A stretch of 64,000 nucleotides of DNA from Glossina fuscipes (lineage: Eukaryota; Arthropoda; Insecta; Diptera; Glossinidae): the NCBI RefSeq assembly GCF_014805625.2, contig NW_023998557.1:1-64000 (forward strand), in the 5' to 3' direction. The notes beneath the pieces are model-generated. The model was not told the DNA's origin. It searched no databases and was given only the letters and a program-made list of their open reading frames with translations. Shown here piece by piece: positions 36,260 to 48,689 of the stretch. The position numbers and the translations under genes are program-made. The first letter of the stretch is position 1. The number at the start of each line of letters is the position of its first letter.

Positions 36260-38510
36260 TATATCGAGGAAAAAAATATGCAATTAATTATTCAAAGAAC
36301 AATTATCTCTCATGTATGATTTGAACTATTACATCCTATAATAGTCATGTCAGAGTATATTAACTGGCTTTATGACCGGTCATAATCATAAGATAAATCA
36401 ATACCATTTCTTCTCACAATTATTGTAATTTTTTTCAAATTGTATTGCAACTTAGTGGACACTCCCTATTGCGACCTATAATGATCTATTGTACTCATTG
36501 TAAAGTTTTCATACAACGCAGTGATGTCAAGCCATGAAAAAAAAAGCTTGCGCTTAAGTCAACTTTATTGCGTCTGTGCGTCCTTCCATCTAATGTTCTT
36601 TCATGTATTTGTTTTGCTCAACATATAAGTCGAATTTTTCGAGATATATTCATGAAATTTATTTTTACACTCATTTTTTTCGCTAACAATGCTAAAAATG
36701 GGTTACATTTGATCATCGTTACAACCATTCACACGTATTTTCACACATAAGCGCTTGACGAAGACGGCGGCGGTGTCTGTCTTATTCGACTATAGCTTGT
36801 TTTTCAAAAGATAAGACAGCTACTAAATAATATTTAAAATTTGCTAACATTCTTTGCCTGGGATCAACCACAACGCAATTTGCTCTATAAACATGTTTTC
36901 GCTATAATCTCTTGCGATTCATTTTTCAAACTAAGTGCTTTTAAAATTATTTATTATTTTACTAAGAAACTAATGTATCATCAAGTAATTATAGAAGTGA
37001 TTTTTATATGCACAATCGAAGATTGCGGACATGCGAAATACATAAATATATTCTTGTTCAGCATCGAAGCCTTCAAGGATCTAGGTAAGTCCGTTTGTCA
37101 TGTTGTTTACAGTTGACATTCTCCCGGTCGCAACGATACGCAATGATTCTGAAAGGATCTAGGTTCGGTCCGACTTTCCGTGGTAAGCAATGTCCCGGCC
37201 GCAAAAACTAATTCGGCAAAGCCGCAGGAAATTGTTGCAAGCAGATTGATATCAAAGTCGAGCTGAATTAATCAAAGAGGAAGCCGGCAGTGCAACGTAT
37301 ACTGAGAACACGTTAGATGTCTAAACAAAAAAAATTGTGATATTTGCTCATTACACGTAAACAAATGTATCAAATTTGCATTATATCTCCGGTGCTACAG
37401 TGTCTGTAAGGAAAGAAGAAAAATTTCGTCAGGTCCACTCAATATTATAGAGCATTTATATTCGAAATGTTTTTCTTTCTTGTTTTCTTTATATTATAAA
37501 GATAGTATATAAACAATCGGTCATAGCCGAACATAATTTTCTTCATTTTTTTCACAATTTCCTTGGCTCGCAAAGCACTGTAGCAGAAAACATGATTTAT
37601 GAAGAGAAATGATTATTAAGTCGCTGGAAGAGCTTCTTAACAAACCAAAAAAAAGAATTTGTTTACTATGTGCCGACATAGCGAGATGTATATGAGCTCT
37701 TCGTAAATCTTAAAATGAATAATAGAATTACGGAGAAGCCTTAACTTTTTAATGATAGCTAAGCAAGCCTTTATACTATTTATAATGCACTCCTTTTAAA
37801 AGTATGATTTACATTTTGAAATTTTGATTTTTGGAAAAGATTAAAACATGTCCTTCTTCTCCCTCTGCTCGTGGTTAATTAGGCTCTATATCATTGACGC
37901 GTAAAACCGTGCTTTAGAAGTTCATAGTTCATGATTCCTTTCAAATCCTACCAATGGGTTTTGAATATTAGGCACCACAGGCCGCTGGCCGTGCAGGAAT
38001 ACTTCCAATCGCAGGTGAAACCGTTGGTGAATATAACCTTTCGCCTTATAACGTCTTAACAAGTATCTTAACAAATGTAAGCAGATGGCAATTCCATTTG
38101 TTTTTTATTTTAATTATGACCTATCCCTAATCCGTTGGCCAGAAGGAAATGAGGAAAGAGAAAGAAAGAAATCAATAGTTGGGTGACGGCCGAGGCCTAG
38201 TGGATGTGAGCGCAATCGATAAATGTTATCTCTTTACGAACTGAGTGCTCACTGTAGTTACAATCAAACGTTGGCGCTTATAAGGAACTCGTTCTCCATT
38301 CTTCCGTATCTATCGCATTATATGCGATCGAAATAAAATTGGTTTTTGACTTGTTTCTAGCATTACAACTCTCTTAGAGTTTCATATTTGAACTTCTTCA
38401 TTTGACACTAACATTTTTTTTAAGAAATTACTTAAAACCACTTTCCAAGTATTCCATAACTTACCGCATTCTCAACAAAAACCGACTTCAACATTTTCGT
38501 AACTTTACCT
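36260..38510. other. AT-rich stretch with a GC-richer island
   Basis: No gene is seen. At 36555-36680 a partial minus-strand match to the dispersed repeat may exist. At 37125-37330 a locally GC-richer patch (CGGTCCGACTTTCCGTGGTA and onward) matches nothing else in the window. Confidence 0.4.
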
Positions 38511-38529
38511 GCATTTTATTTCCATACCA

Positions 38530-38710
38530 TCCGCCTGAGTGGCCGAGTAGGCAAGAGTCTCGACTAGCAACTCAATAGTCGTGGGTTCAAACCTCAAGTG
38601 CGGTAGAGTTTTTTAATAAAAAAGCCGATAGCCCTAGATGCTAGTGCTTTAAGACTTTAGTCTTAGAATTTATTCTCTGGCTAAATTTATAATAATAATA
38701 ATAATAATAA
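38530..38710 (+). mobile_element. tRNA-derived SINE, copy 1, with 14-bp target duplication
   Basis: The element is flanked by a perfect direct repeat TTATTTCCATACCA at 38516-38529 and 38711-38724. The head is tRNA-like: box A TGGCCGAGTAG matches TRGYNNARNNG exactly and box B GTTCAAACC matches GWTCRANNC. The order GGTGGCCGAGT..GACT..GTGGGTTC resembles a class II (Ser/Leu) tRNA. The body then reads AAGCCGATAGCCC, GCTAGTGCT and TTTAGTCTTAGAATTTATTC, and ends in (TAA)n. That 3' part resembles the end of the I-clade LINEs in this window. It is about 181 bp, non-coding and transcribed by Pol III if active. The intact duplication suggests a fairly recent insertion. Confidence 0.9.
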
Positions 38711-38724
38711 TTATTTCCATACCA

Positions 38725-41260
38725 GTACCATAAGTGCTTCTTGTTGATATCTGTCTCTATTTTTAACAATTTTTATATATACTGAACGACAGCTTTAGAA
38801 ACTTTAAACTTATATCATACAAGCATTGACGTCACAATTTCGAGAGAAATGAAGGCATCAGGTAGATTTTATAAAGCAAGCAATTTCAACAGCTTATTTC
38901 TGTACCTAATATGTTGACTTTCACCATTTACTCAAGTTAAATAATATACCGGTTAAATATTATGTTCTTTACTTTGAAGTTCATGAATTTTTTGATTACA
39001 CTTATATATAAAAATAAAAAGAACTTAAAATCATAAATTATGCGCTTCTTAAGAAAGTTAAGAATATTATTAGTCGATAGTGGCAATAAGGTCAAAGATT
39101 GGTAAGAACATCAAGTGTATTAGATGTCGCGTAATTTCTGATCGATGGTCCCAAGTTAATTTGTTAAAAATGACTGAAACCGTCTACCGTTTACAAACAA
39201 ATATATAACAAGTGAAAAACGAAATAGAGTACCTACCGCACATATTGATGATTGACTAACCATTCAATGGAGAAATACAAAATAGGAATACCTCACGCGC
39301 TAACAATTGGCAAAATGTCTTGAAAATTTATATCAAAGCTCTTGTTCCAACGGCTATTGGCCAATTGAACTAATTGTACAAATCAATTTAGATACCTGGC
39401 TAGATATGCGTACTGCTTCGACCAAAAAATAGATAAAATAGGTATGCTATTCGCATTCTACTCTCCAAGTTCTTTTATATGATAACCTTATCGCTGGTAT
39501 TATTACAAAAAACTTAATCGCGATATCTACCATATTCGTTTTATAATTAACCCATTTTTAGACAGATAATATTTCTTCATTTGAGAAGTGTACAAAATAG
39601 TTTTAAACATTGTGTGAAGTAGTGTTCAATTACGCTACACTTTTCAATGAGCAGTCGTTCAGAAGATAATATTTGGGATGCGAGTTTAAAGACTTTCTAT
39701 AGAAATTAACTTAAGCAAGCAAGAAAATTAAAGTCGGTCGGGGCCGAACCTTTTACACCCATTGAAAAAAGGCAACAGAAGTAAAAGAGCAAAATTCTCG
39801 CATTCTATAATATGGAGTGGGCACAGTCTATTTGATCTATTTTCGCAAAAAAAGCTTTTGTCGTAGAGGCATATGGGCATTGTAGGTGCGTTCTTTGAAA
39901 AGTTTAGGTCAATTCCAAATTCTTTTGCAATTTGTAGTCGACATCTCCACTTTCGTTAAAAAGAAACGAAAAACCTTTCTTTCATTTCTTATACATTAGA
40001 TTACTTGTACCACGATTTATATTAACTTTGAAAGGCTGCATTCAATATCAACGAGGATTTTATTATATTAACCAATCAGCCTTTTGCAAACGGTTTGAGT
40101 CGGTTTGTCTATCCGTCAGTCACTCTAACTCTTGCCACTGAATTTTGTGCTTTATAGGCCGCATCCTACGATTGATTTTGATAAATTTTGGAGCCGATGA
40201 CTTGTTTTGGGTCAAGAATGAAAAAGGATTTTATGAGATAATTTTACAGTCACTTCCCACTTGACGTGCTTATTTGAAAAATTTGCAATTCCTTGTATTT
40301 CTTTAAAAAAGAACATAGATGATGTGGATAAAATAGGAGAATCTTTTCCCTTCCAATAAGAGCTTCTAGCAATAAGTTCTTGTATGGCAACAAGTTCGTA
40401 TTTTTCGTTTAATTGTAATTAGGCTAATGCAGTAATTTTTGATATATACAGATCCCTTGCATTGACATTTAACCACACAGGCCTCTTACTCGGACTCACC
40501 CATATAAAATGGTTTTCGCGGAAAATAAGCCTTTACATGGCAATAATGTCTCATTTTTGGTATCTTGTGACACGCGTAAGTAAAACTTTTATTGAGATTT
40601 CCCAACTTTCAATAAGGTCAAATGAAACATTAATCTGTAATAGCCTTAGAAATATATTTACCTTGTTCTAATGTGCAAGAAAAGAATACATTGTTAGCTA
40701 AGATCAGACACTGGGTAAATTTAGTGTTTCATTTTAGCTCTTAGTTCATTGTTTTATGACGAAGATAGGTGAAGGTCAGTGCTTTGTAAGTAATGCTGTT
40801 TATATACTAGTCAGCACTGCCCGACAACAAAATTTTAACAAAAAAAGAAAAGAGAATTAGGAAACATTTTTCTTTACGTAATACTTCTCAGTGAACTTCC
40901 TTTACTCAGCCCAGTGAATCAGTGGTTTTTTGAGTTGCTGAATACCTAGCAGAAAAACAATACTCAATGTTTGTTCTACAAATAAAATAAGGCCGTAGTA
41001 GGAATTCAAACTTTCTTAAGGGTGGCGTGCAAATAATTCAAGATGTCTACTTTACTCTATTCTTTATCTCACATGGTGTCAAAATATTCTGTGAAAAACG
41101 TTTAGATGGATAATTTGCTTTGCTATTATTAAATTTGACTTTGAAAAAGAAAATTGTCGATTGTATGCCGAAAAGAATGTCTAACGTTAGAGATAAAAGT
41201 AATTTTTCCTACCATGACAGAAAGAACATAAAATGAGGAGATTGTTTTTACTACTTATTA
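38725..41260. other. AT-rich stretch, no gene recognised
   Basis: Near 39718-39765 the text AAAGTCGGTCGGGGCCGAAC followed by TTTTACACCC resembles the outer end of a fly dispersed repeat. Around 40100-40210 the stretch TCTATCCGTCAGTCACTC with the following TTGATAAATTTTGG may be a minus-strand piece of the same class. No coding sequence is seen. Confidence 0.4.
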
Positions 41261-43344
41261 TTAACACTAAAGCTACCGACATTCCATGTATACCTATTTT
41301 TACCGTGAGCGGTCAAATGACCGCGTCAAAAAACATATATAAAGTAGATAGTAAACAAAATATTTTTCTGGTGCTACATTAAAAACTCGTTCCCCGCTTT
41401 TCGATGTTGTATGTTTTATTTACTTTTATGCATTTTCATCACATTTTTTACAAATTACAGCATTTTGTATTGCACATTTTCCACATACGTATTTTTTACA
41501 TTTTATACAAATTTTGTTTGTTTTGTTGACTTTACAATATCTTATTTGACAAGATCCCTGTTATCTGTTTCCCTTTCTGAAATTCGGTCCCAAGTTTTTC
41601 TGCCAACTGAAATAAAAACTATTGCCTCGATATTTCCTCACCCGCCACTTCTTTATATAAAATCCAAGAGTTTATCCCGGCTAAATCTAAGATATTGAAA
41701 AAGACCTGTAAAGGCCATCTTTGAGATTTAGATTTTACACTATATTTTCTGGCCATTTGGTCGGTTACATCTACACCGAATTTTGTACTGTTATAAACTC
41801 TAATTGTGTCTGGTATACGGGTGTCATTTTTTTCAATTTCAACGGATGATTGCATTGAACTAAGTATCAATACTTTTTTATTTGGTTTAGCTTTATAAAT
41901 TGTAAGAATAAAATCTTTCGATTTGTATAATATTGTTGAGAAGCGTGTCATACTATCCTTTGCCTGTCTCGCTAATTTTGGTAGCTCTCTTTTATTTCTC
42001 CGGATAGTTCCAACAAGAGTAGTTCTTTTTGTTAGAAGTTTACTCGCTAGTGACGCGCTTGTAAAAAAATTGTCAACTGTTATATTTCTCCAAGTGGGAT
42101 TGATGATTCTCTCCCTTCATCTTTTCCCAAATATGGGAAGCCGTTTACTATATATTTACTAGTTACATCGGAAGGTAACCAGAATTTTATATCAAATTTG
42201 TCCGGTTTATTGGGCATATATTGAGTAAATCTACAACGTGCTTCTGTAGGAAACAATTGTTCATCTATAGTAAGATATTCTCCTGGTTTATAACAGTTCT
42301 GGCTGTTTTCGATAAATTTACACCAAACTTGAGAAATCAATGCGAACTTATCGTTTTATAAGTGTTGGCTTCGTTGATTTTTGTTATCAAATCGAATAAA
42401 TCTCATGATTTCTGCGAAGTCATTTCGACCCATAGTTGTCGAGAAAAAGGACGGACCACATTTCTTATTCCATAAATATGACAAATTAATATTTTTAGCC
42501 TCATATGCGCCGCGTGCATATAAAAGTCCAATAAAAGCATATAATTTTGCAATGGATAAATTCCATTTCGTTTTCAACACTCGAAAAGCCTCTGATTCCG
42601 TATATTCTCTTACAAGTTCAATCATTTTATGATCAATAATCAAAGAAAATGCTGAAAATGCTCTGCGCTTCATAATATTTCGTTTAGCGTATCCTGTCGG
42701 TCCTGATATTTCCTTGAAAATATTACAAATCGATGTTCTTCCACTGTTAGACCCTTCTTTTATTTTTTTCCAAACAGTTCCCTTGATAGCAGTTTCAATC
42801 TCTTCCTCATTTGTACTTTCGGAACTAACTATAAATGTTTTTGTTTCCTGTCCTCTACGTGTATTCAAAATTTTCTCTTCGTCCGTTTCACTGTCAAATA
42901 AGTCACAATAATTTTCTGCAGTACCATCATCAATATCGTAAACTTCTTGATCATCTTCCGAACAATCCTCGTCGATATTATTTATTTTGTCTAATAAATT
43001 GATATTCCACGAATGTCGGACACATTGATTAGATTGTAGATTGTGTACAATTACATTGTAGACTCGTAAAACAATTTCAAGAACGCGATTATCGAAGAAT
43101 ATAGTCATAAATAACATAAATTTTTCTAGCGGTCAAATGACCGCGCCCGGTCGACTAGACATGGTATAATTTTTTTTCGGAAAATACACATTAAAAAAAG
43201 TTGTAAATATTGAAAAATTGTTTGTATGTATATTTTAGGAAAAGTCAATAAGATACATGATGATACAATAACGTTTTATGCGAGAAATTTTAAACGAAAG
43301 TTTAAAAACGGTCATTTGACCGCGCGCGGTACGTTTAGTGTTAA
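41261..43344 (-). mobile_element. piggyBac-type DNA transposon, full length but decayed
   Basis: TTAA is present at both ends (41261-41264 and 43341-43344), the target duplication of piggyBac elements. Inside each is a terminal inverted repeat: CACTAAAGCTACCG on the left and, in reverse complement, CACTAAACGTACCG on the right, with two mismatches in 14. Subterminal palindromes of the form CGGTCA-AA-TGACCG lie at 41309-41324, 43129-43144 and, inverted, 43309-43322. The 2.08-kb element holds one transposase gene on the minus strand. Host DNA resumes directly outside the TTAA sites. Confidence 0.92.
41411..43117 (-). pseudogene. piggyBac transposase (DDE_Tnp_1_7), frameshifted
   Basis: The first frame (43117-42356) carries an acidic N terminus and the conserved core KLYAFIGLLYARGAYEAKNI, then LSYLWNKKCGP and FAEIMRFIRFDN. 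A frame change leads to YLTIDEQLFPTEARCRFTQY (42340-42080), with the first catalytic Asp. A second change leads to NITVDNFFTSASLASKLLTK (about 42085-42030), with the second. The frame at 41951-41619 has FGVDVTDQMARKYSVKSKSQ, with the third. After a stop at ISRQ the translation still gives QLAEKLGTEF. Near 41430-41525 it gives a Cys-rich tail CIKCKKYVCGKC..ICKKC, the C-terminal zinc-binding domain of the family. All catalytic Asp are kept but the frame is broken at least three times. Confidence 0.9.
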
Positions 43345-46310
43345 TGCTATTTAACACTTATAACTAACATAAAAGTTTATTCTGTTGATGGATAATTTAA
43401 TGACCCTTCAACATATGTTATTTTTAAGAAGCATCGTGTTGCCGTTTTCTTTAGTTCATACATATATATACACATGAATGTATATATATATTTCACACGC
43501 ATCAGCGAAAAATGAGGGATATATTCATTTTGTCAAAAGGTTTGCAACATCCATAAGAAGCTCGAGTATATTTATTCTTAGTCGACGTTAAATGCTCAGC
43601 AGCAAATAAAACTATCGGCTTCTAATTTTGCCAAAAACAGTGCGAGTTCTAAAAAACAGCACAAATTGTTCAAAACACACGCCCACAAAAGAGCACAAAC
43701 TTGGCGGATATCTGTGTCCACAAGTGAACAGTTGCGGTCGTTTGCTGATAACTCAAAAATAATGAAAGATAAAAGGTTGAACTTTTCTGTTTTTGGTTTA
43801 TAGAGGATTATATTATTTACACACTGAAATAAGCAAAACCGGCCACGCTCACGCAACGTTATAGACGATTATCGTTTTTCGTTTTTTACGTTTTCTGCTG
43901 CGGGGACAACAAGATTGTTGAAAATTATTTTGTACAACTCCTCGTATAAGAACACATTGTCTTTTCAAAAATGTGTTAATTCTAAAATGAGTGGATGAGT
44001 GGTGGACGTCGCGACGTGGAGTAATCGTTGTTTCTAAGCAGTATAAGCAATTGCTTATCAAATGAAAGGTGGGTCTCCAATATCTGTATATGTAACACCA
44101 ATATAAATACAAGTGCAAAACTCCGGTAATAGCATATTATTGGTGTAAAAGGGTATGCAAAATGCACAGATTGATGGATATTATTAGGAATGAACAACAG
44201 TAACAAATAAAACTTCAAACAGTATTTGTTTTGAAATCGTGTATTATGTGAAGAAACAATTATAATAACTAAGGTTTTTAGAACCTTCATAAACAAACTG
44301 TATTTTTTCCGAGATATTAAATACATTGCGAAGATAGAAGGTAACACCTTTCCCGTTGATCGCACTCTGCACCTCATCTGTTCACTTTTATCGCCTTGAT
44401 TGAATGAATAGAATGCATTACGTAGACAGATTAGAGAAGCTCCTGACTCACAATTCTTTTGCAGCTCCATCAAACACAATACATTGCCTTGCATCAATCG
44501 TCAAGACGTTAATTTGCGATTTGTTACGGTTTGTGTCTCTTCATTTGTGCGTGAACCATAATCTGTTTCACGCATTATTATCGTGTGATATATTAGATAT
44601 ATATAAGAATCAATAGCAAATACAATGTAGAACTTAATTTGTGGAAATAATCACAATGTAGAACTTAAAGTTTTGTGCTTTTCTTTTCTCACTCTAATCA
44701 AAGTGGCAGGTGTCGAAAAGCTCCTTAAATCGTTCCCTTATTACTTGAATATTATTGTTATTGTTATTATTTGTAACTAAAAGATACCCAATCCTTTGAG
44801 ATAACATTTAGAGGAGTATTTTCAACATGCTTGGATGTATACGAATGGCATAGATGTGAATTCGGTATTGAAAGGTTTTCCCGAATGCCTTCAAGTAGAC
44901 ATATGTTTACACATCAATCGTAAACTATTAACAACTTGTCCGGCATTTTCAGAAGCTGGTCCACGATGTGAAGGAGTTGGAGAATATAATGAATAGAATT
45001 CATTTTTTCTGTACAATCCCGTCAATACGGAAATCAAATAAAAGCTCTTGGTAAGTGTCATGTCTTTACTGACTGTGCGCACTCATTAATAACTACGACC
45101 AAGTATGTTGTCCTACCGTATTGAGATTTGAATCCCCGAAGATTTTTAGATAAGCATCAACAAGATTTTTTTAAGATCATAAGTGTAGGTTTAATTTCAT
45201 CTTTGAAAGGTCGAAATGAGGTCAAAAGAAAAGACACTATACTTGATCAGATTAGGAACAGGAGTGCGATTTAACCTGCACAAATAAGGTAAGCGTTCTA
45301 CGTAATATGAAATTTTAGAGAGACAAGCATAAGAAAAATTTAACTTAAAAAGTGTTACTTATACTTTATGTAAGCTTTACTTTTTAGCAGCAATTTTTGA
45401 ATGGCGCCAGTTCTGAATGACACCTACGCAATAGCTTGAGAAAGTCTTCAAATTTGCTCTTCTCAATAAAGTTCTTGGTTAATCTACGTATATTTGTTTG
45501 AATTATTTTGGTTTTGAAAATTGCATAGATCCCCTTTACATATATATATTTTTAACGTTTACAAGATTTTCTTTTAATTGCTACTGATATTGATGTCAAA
45601 AATGTTTCGCAAATATATGATTGATTCTTATGTAAATTTTCACAATTAAGAAGAAATTGAGTGATTTCATTCATTTGTACTTCCTAAGCAAATCTCTTTT
45701 GTATTTCTTTCGTAGTAACAATGCAATACATGTTTTTAAACAAAAAGCTAAAATCGAAAGATTTTTTCTTTTTATGAAAATCATTTGATGTTCGCATGAA
45801 AAGCTTTTAAAAATCTTTTATGTTTCAACGAAATGAGTCAATAGCTTCAAAATTAAAAGTATTACTTACCGGTTTAATTACTGGAACAAATGAAGGACAT
45901 GATATGATGTAAAAGCGTTACAGCGGCAAGCAGCACATATTGATTTCTATTGAATTGCAGGTGTAGGAAGCTATGCGTAAGAAAATTTAATTAAGAATTT
46001 TTATTCATTTATTTATTCTTTTTTATTGTAGTAACGAGTTTCAAATATGAAATGAATTTATTAAAAAAAAACAAATGCAAAAAAGAAAGAAGAAGTAGAA
46101 TAAGAAGAAAAACAAAGGAAAACACCTATTAACAAAATTATACATTTTTATGTAAACAATTTGATTTTGGATCGTTACATCAAGGCATCAAAGCGCATTC
46201 AAATAATTAGAGCAAAAATGCAAAAACAAATAAACCAAGAAAAAATTCTTGCACACATCATAAATAAACATAATAGTTGGCTTTCAACAATGACTCTCAT
46301 CATGCAATTA
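43345..46310. other. AT-rich stretch, no gene recognised
   Basis: Frames of up to 171 codons on the minus strand (43982-44497) have a composition like random AT-rich DNA and no family match. There is no repeat-family copy that I can recognise. Confidence 0.4.
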
Positions 46311-46353
46311 TTATATATATTCATATATATATATATATATATCTCTATATCTC

Positions 46354-46389
<36 letters not shown>

Positions 46390-46406
46390 CTATATCTATA
46401 TGTATA

Positions 46407-46442
<36 letters not shown>
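46310..46442. repeat. (TA)n microsatellite with TATC/TATG interruptions
   Basis: About 130 bases are almost entirely alternating T and A, with occasional C or G. Frames reading IYIYIY across it are artefacts. Confidence 0.95.
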
Positions 46443-46444
<2 letters not shown>

Positions 46445-47835
46445 ACTTGGATTGGATCTCTTCGTAACCAATACATTATAATTTTTGTCGACATAATAAA
46501 AATTATTAGCGTTTGTATAGAATAGTATAGAAAAACGCGTACATGAAATGTAATTAAAAATACCCTTGTCGCTTTTGGTTTTCTTTTTATTTAACTACAT
46601 TTAGAGAACAATATCAACAATATTATTATTATGTTAACAAGCAATTAAAACGATTTTTTTTGCCTATTTGCATCTTGAAATTATCCACCTTTCATTATAA
46701 AAATTATAAAAGAGGCAAATTGAGTCAGTGATATCGTGTTAAATGGATTATGTCGAATTATTCAAGCTTCTAAGAAATTTTTTGTTATTTTCTTTTTTCA
46801 CGATTTTAAAGTTGAAGCTTTGATGTAGAGAGGGAATATAAAAATGGTTTCTAAAAATTGAAATATATCGATCAATGCAAATTTGCAGTTGGGGAATATT
46901 TGTGCGATAGCGATTATGATTTGTATTATTAAATGACGGAGAAAAACAATTTCAGTATAAAAGAGTATATATTGAATTCATCAAGTCTTAATATTAATGC
47001 AATGAATAACAAAACAGTGTTCATTTAATCCAATATTTGGCCTTTTGGCCTTTTATTCGGAACACTATGTGAAGAAAAAATACAAAGAAACATGCGGACC
47101 TTAACTTTAGCTATTGAATATTGCGATAAGGCGACCTTAATTTTGGCGGTTGCGTAACGATATAACTTTTTTCGTAAAGCTGGTTTGGTTTCTGAAGCCA
47201 ACTCTCTTTCCCGTATAGTATTGTACAAACTGTGTAAAAAGTTAGCTCGATATTCACTATGATATTGTAAAAGTAGTTGTGATAGGTGCGAAAGACCTTT
47301 CTTTTCCGTTTCTTAAATCCGCACTTCTTGGCATACGAAAGACATTTGCGGTAATTGCATGGACCGCACTTTAACACGTTCGCTGGCGGGAATGCTATAG
47401 GATTGAAATTTTAACGCCAATTGTTATATATTTAATCAAAAAAAATTTTTTTTTTAATGATCAATCACAAAGGGAATGTCGCATATATGTATTACACAAA
47501 GGTGTTTAGACAGGGAAGGAAGGAAGACAGGGAAGACAAGAAAGGAATGACCGCAGCAAAAAGAAAAATTTGATTTGTACCATCGTAAGGCATTCATTGC
47601 ACAAATAAAATAATATATGTGATCTATGATCCCAATGTGATCACAATACATACCGTTAAGGTCTGATAGAAAAAATTTTTAGAGTTTTAGAAGAGAAAAA
47701 TTTTTTAGAATGTTGTTGTTGTAATATGTAGCATAAAGAAACAATAAGCTAATTACTAACACTAATTTTGATTGGAGATATTCGATACGATTGTTTATAT
47801 ACTTATCTATATACCCATATGTCTTCATATTACGT
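46443..47835. other. AT-rich stretch, no gene recognised
   Basis: Only short, unmatched reading frames are present. Confidence 0.45.
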
Positions 47836-47837
47836 TT

Positions 47838-48045
47838 ATTATACTCTGTGAAGTAAGTTCGTACGAATTTATCCAACACCCAGAAGAAACTTAGACTACT
47901 ACTACTACTACATAAGAAAGCAATTGTTAATCTATCTAAGCGCATCTGTCCTATTATTCGTCCATCCGTTGTCCACGTTCCGTATAGATCCGAAATATTT
48001 GAAATATATTGATGAAATTTGGTGCACCGAATTCACAAGTCTTAT
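47838..48045 (-). repeat. Dispersed repeat family, copy 7
   Basis: In plus-strand reading it has TATACTCTGTGAAGTAAGTT, CCAACACCCAGAAGAAACTT, ATCTATCTAAGCGCATCTGT, CGTCCATCCGTTGTCCACG and TTGATGAAATTTGGTGCACC. This is the reverse complement of the family order. A short (ACT)n run lies inside it. Confidence 0.6.
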
Positions 48046-48579
48046 GACTATGCGTATAATGATTATTAATTATCACCTAACTCAAAGTGCTTTCTAAGAT
48101 CCACAATCTCTAAACTACATTTGTTAACAAATTATTCTTGCAGACAAAAATCGGAGACCAATATTCTTCAAAAGCTATATTAAGAAAAATAAGATTTAAC
48201 TTAGTTTTCCGTGCAAGCGATATAAACTATAAATTTTTGTGTTATTAAGACAGCAAAACAACACTATCAGAACTAGAAGCACAATATAATTATTTGCTTA
48301 GATGAAAGTTTAATTTGCCAATAAATTTTCGGTTGAAATTGAATGAATAATTTCTCATTTTCTTAACGCGAAGAAATTATTACGAAATTTTTTTACTAAA
48401 ATTTTTGGCAAAGGTATATAAACATTTATTAGACGATGATCATGAAACAATTAAGTTGCCGTGAGGAAGAGCAAAGGAAGAGAGAATAAAAAGAGAAAGA
48501 AAATTTGAATATTGAAACATATTTTAAGGGTGCAACAAAATAAATATCCAGACGGAAATATGTTATTATTATTATTATT

Positions 48580-48679
48580 NNNNNNNNNNNNNNNNNNNNN
48601 NNNNNNNNNNNNNNNNNNNNNNNNNNNNNNNNNNNNNNNNNNNNNNNNNNNNNNNNNNNNNNNNNNNNNNNNNNNNNNN
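48580..48679. other. Assembly gap, 100 N
   Basis: Exactly 100 N, the usual placeholder for an unknown length. It is bounded on both sides by ATT repeats, so assembly probably failed in a LINE tail or trinucleotide run. Confidence 0.99.
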
Positions 48680-48689
48680 ATTATTATTA

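Noticed and set aside
38530..38610. A tRNA(Ser/Leu) gene
   Set aside because: Box A and box B are perfect, but no acceptor stem pairs across the ends. The sequence continues into a LINE-like tail with (TAA)n and is flanked by target duplications, so it is a SINE. The same holds at 58288-58370.
43596..44497. Minus-strand frames of 86-171 codons as genes
   Set aside because: Composition is that of random AT-rich sequence, the frames overlap each other, and no motif or splice structure supports them.
46161..46525. Two 80-106 codon frames rich in Ile and Tyr
   Set aside because: They are translations of a (TA)n microsatellite.
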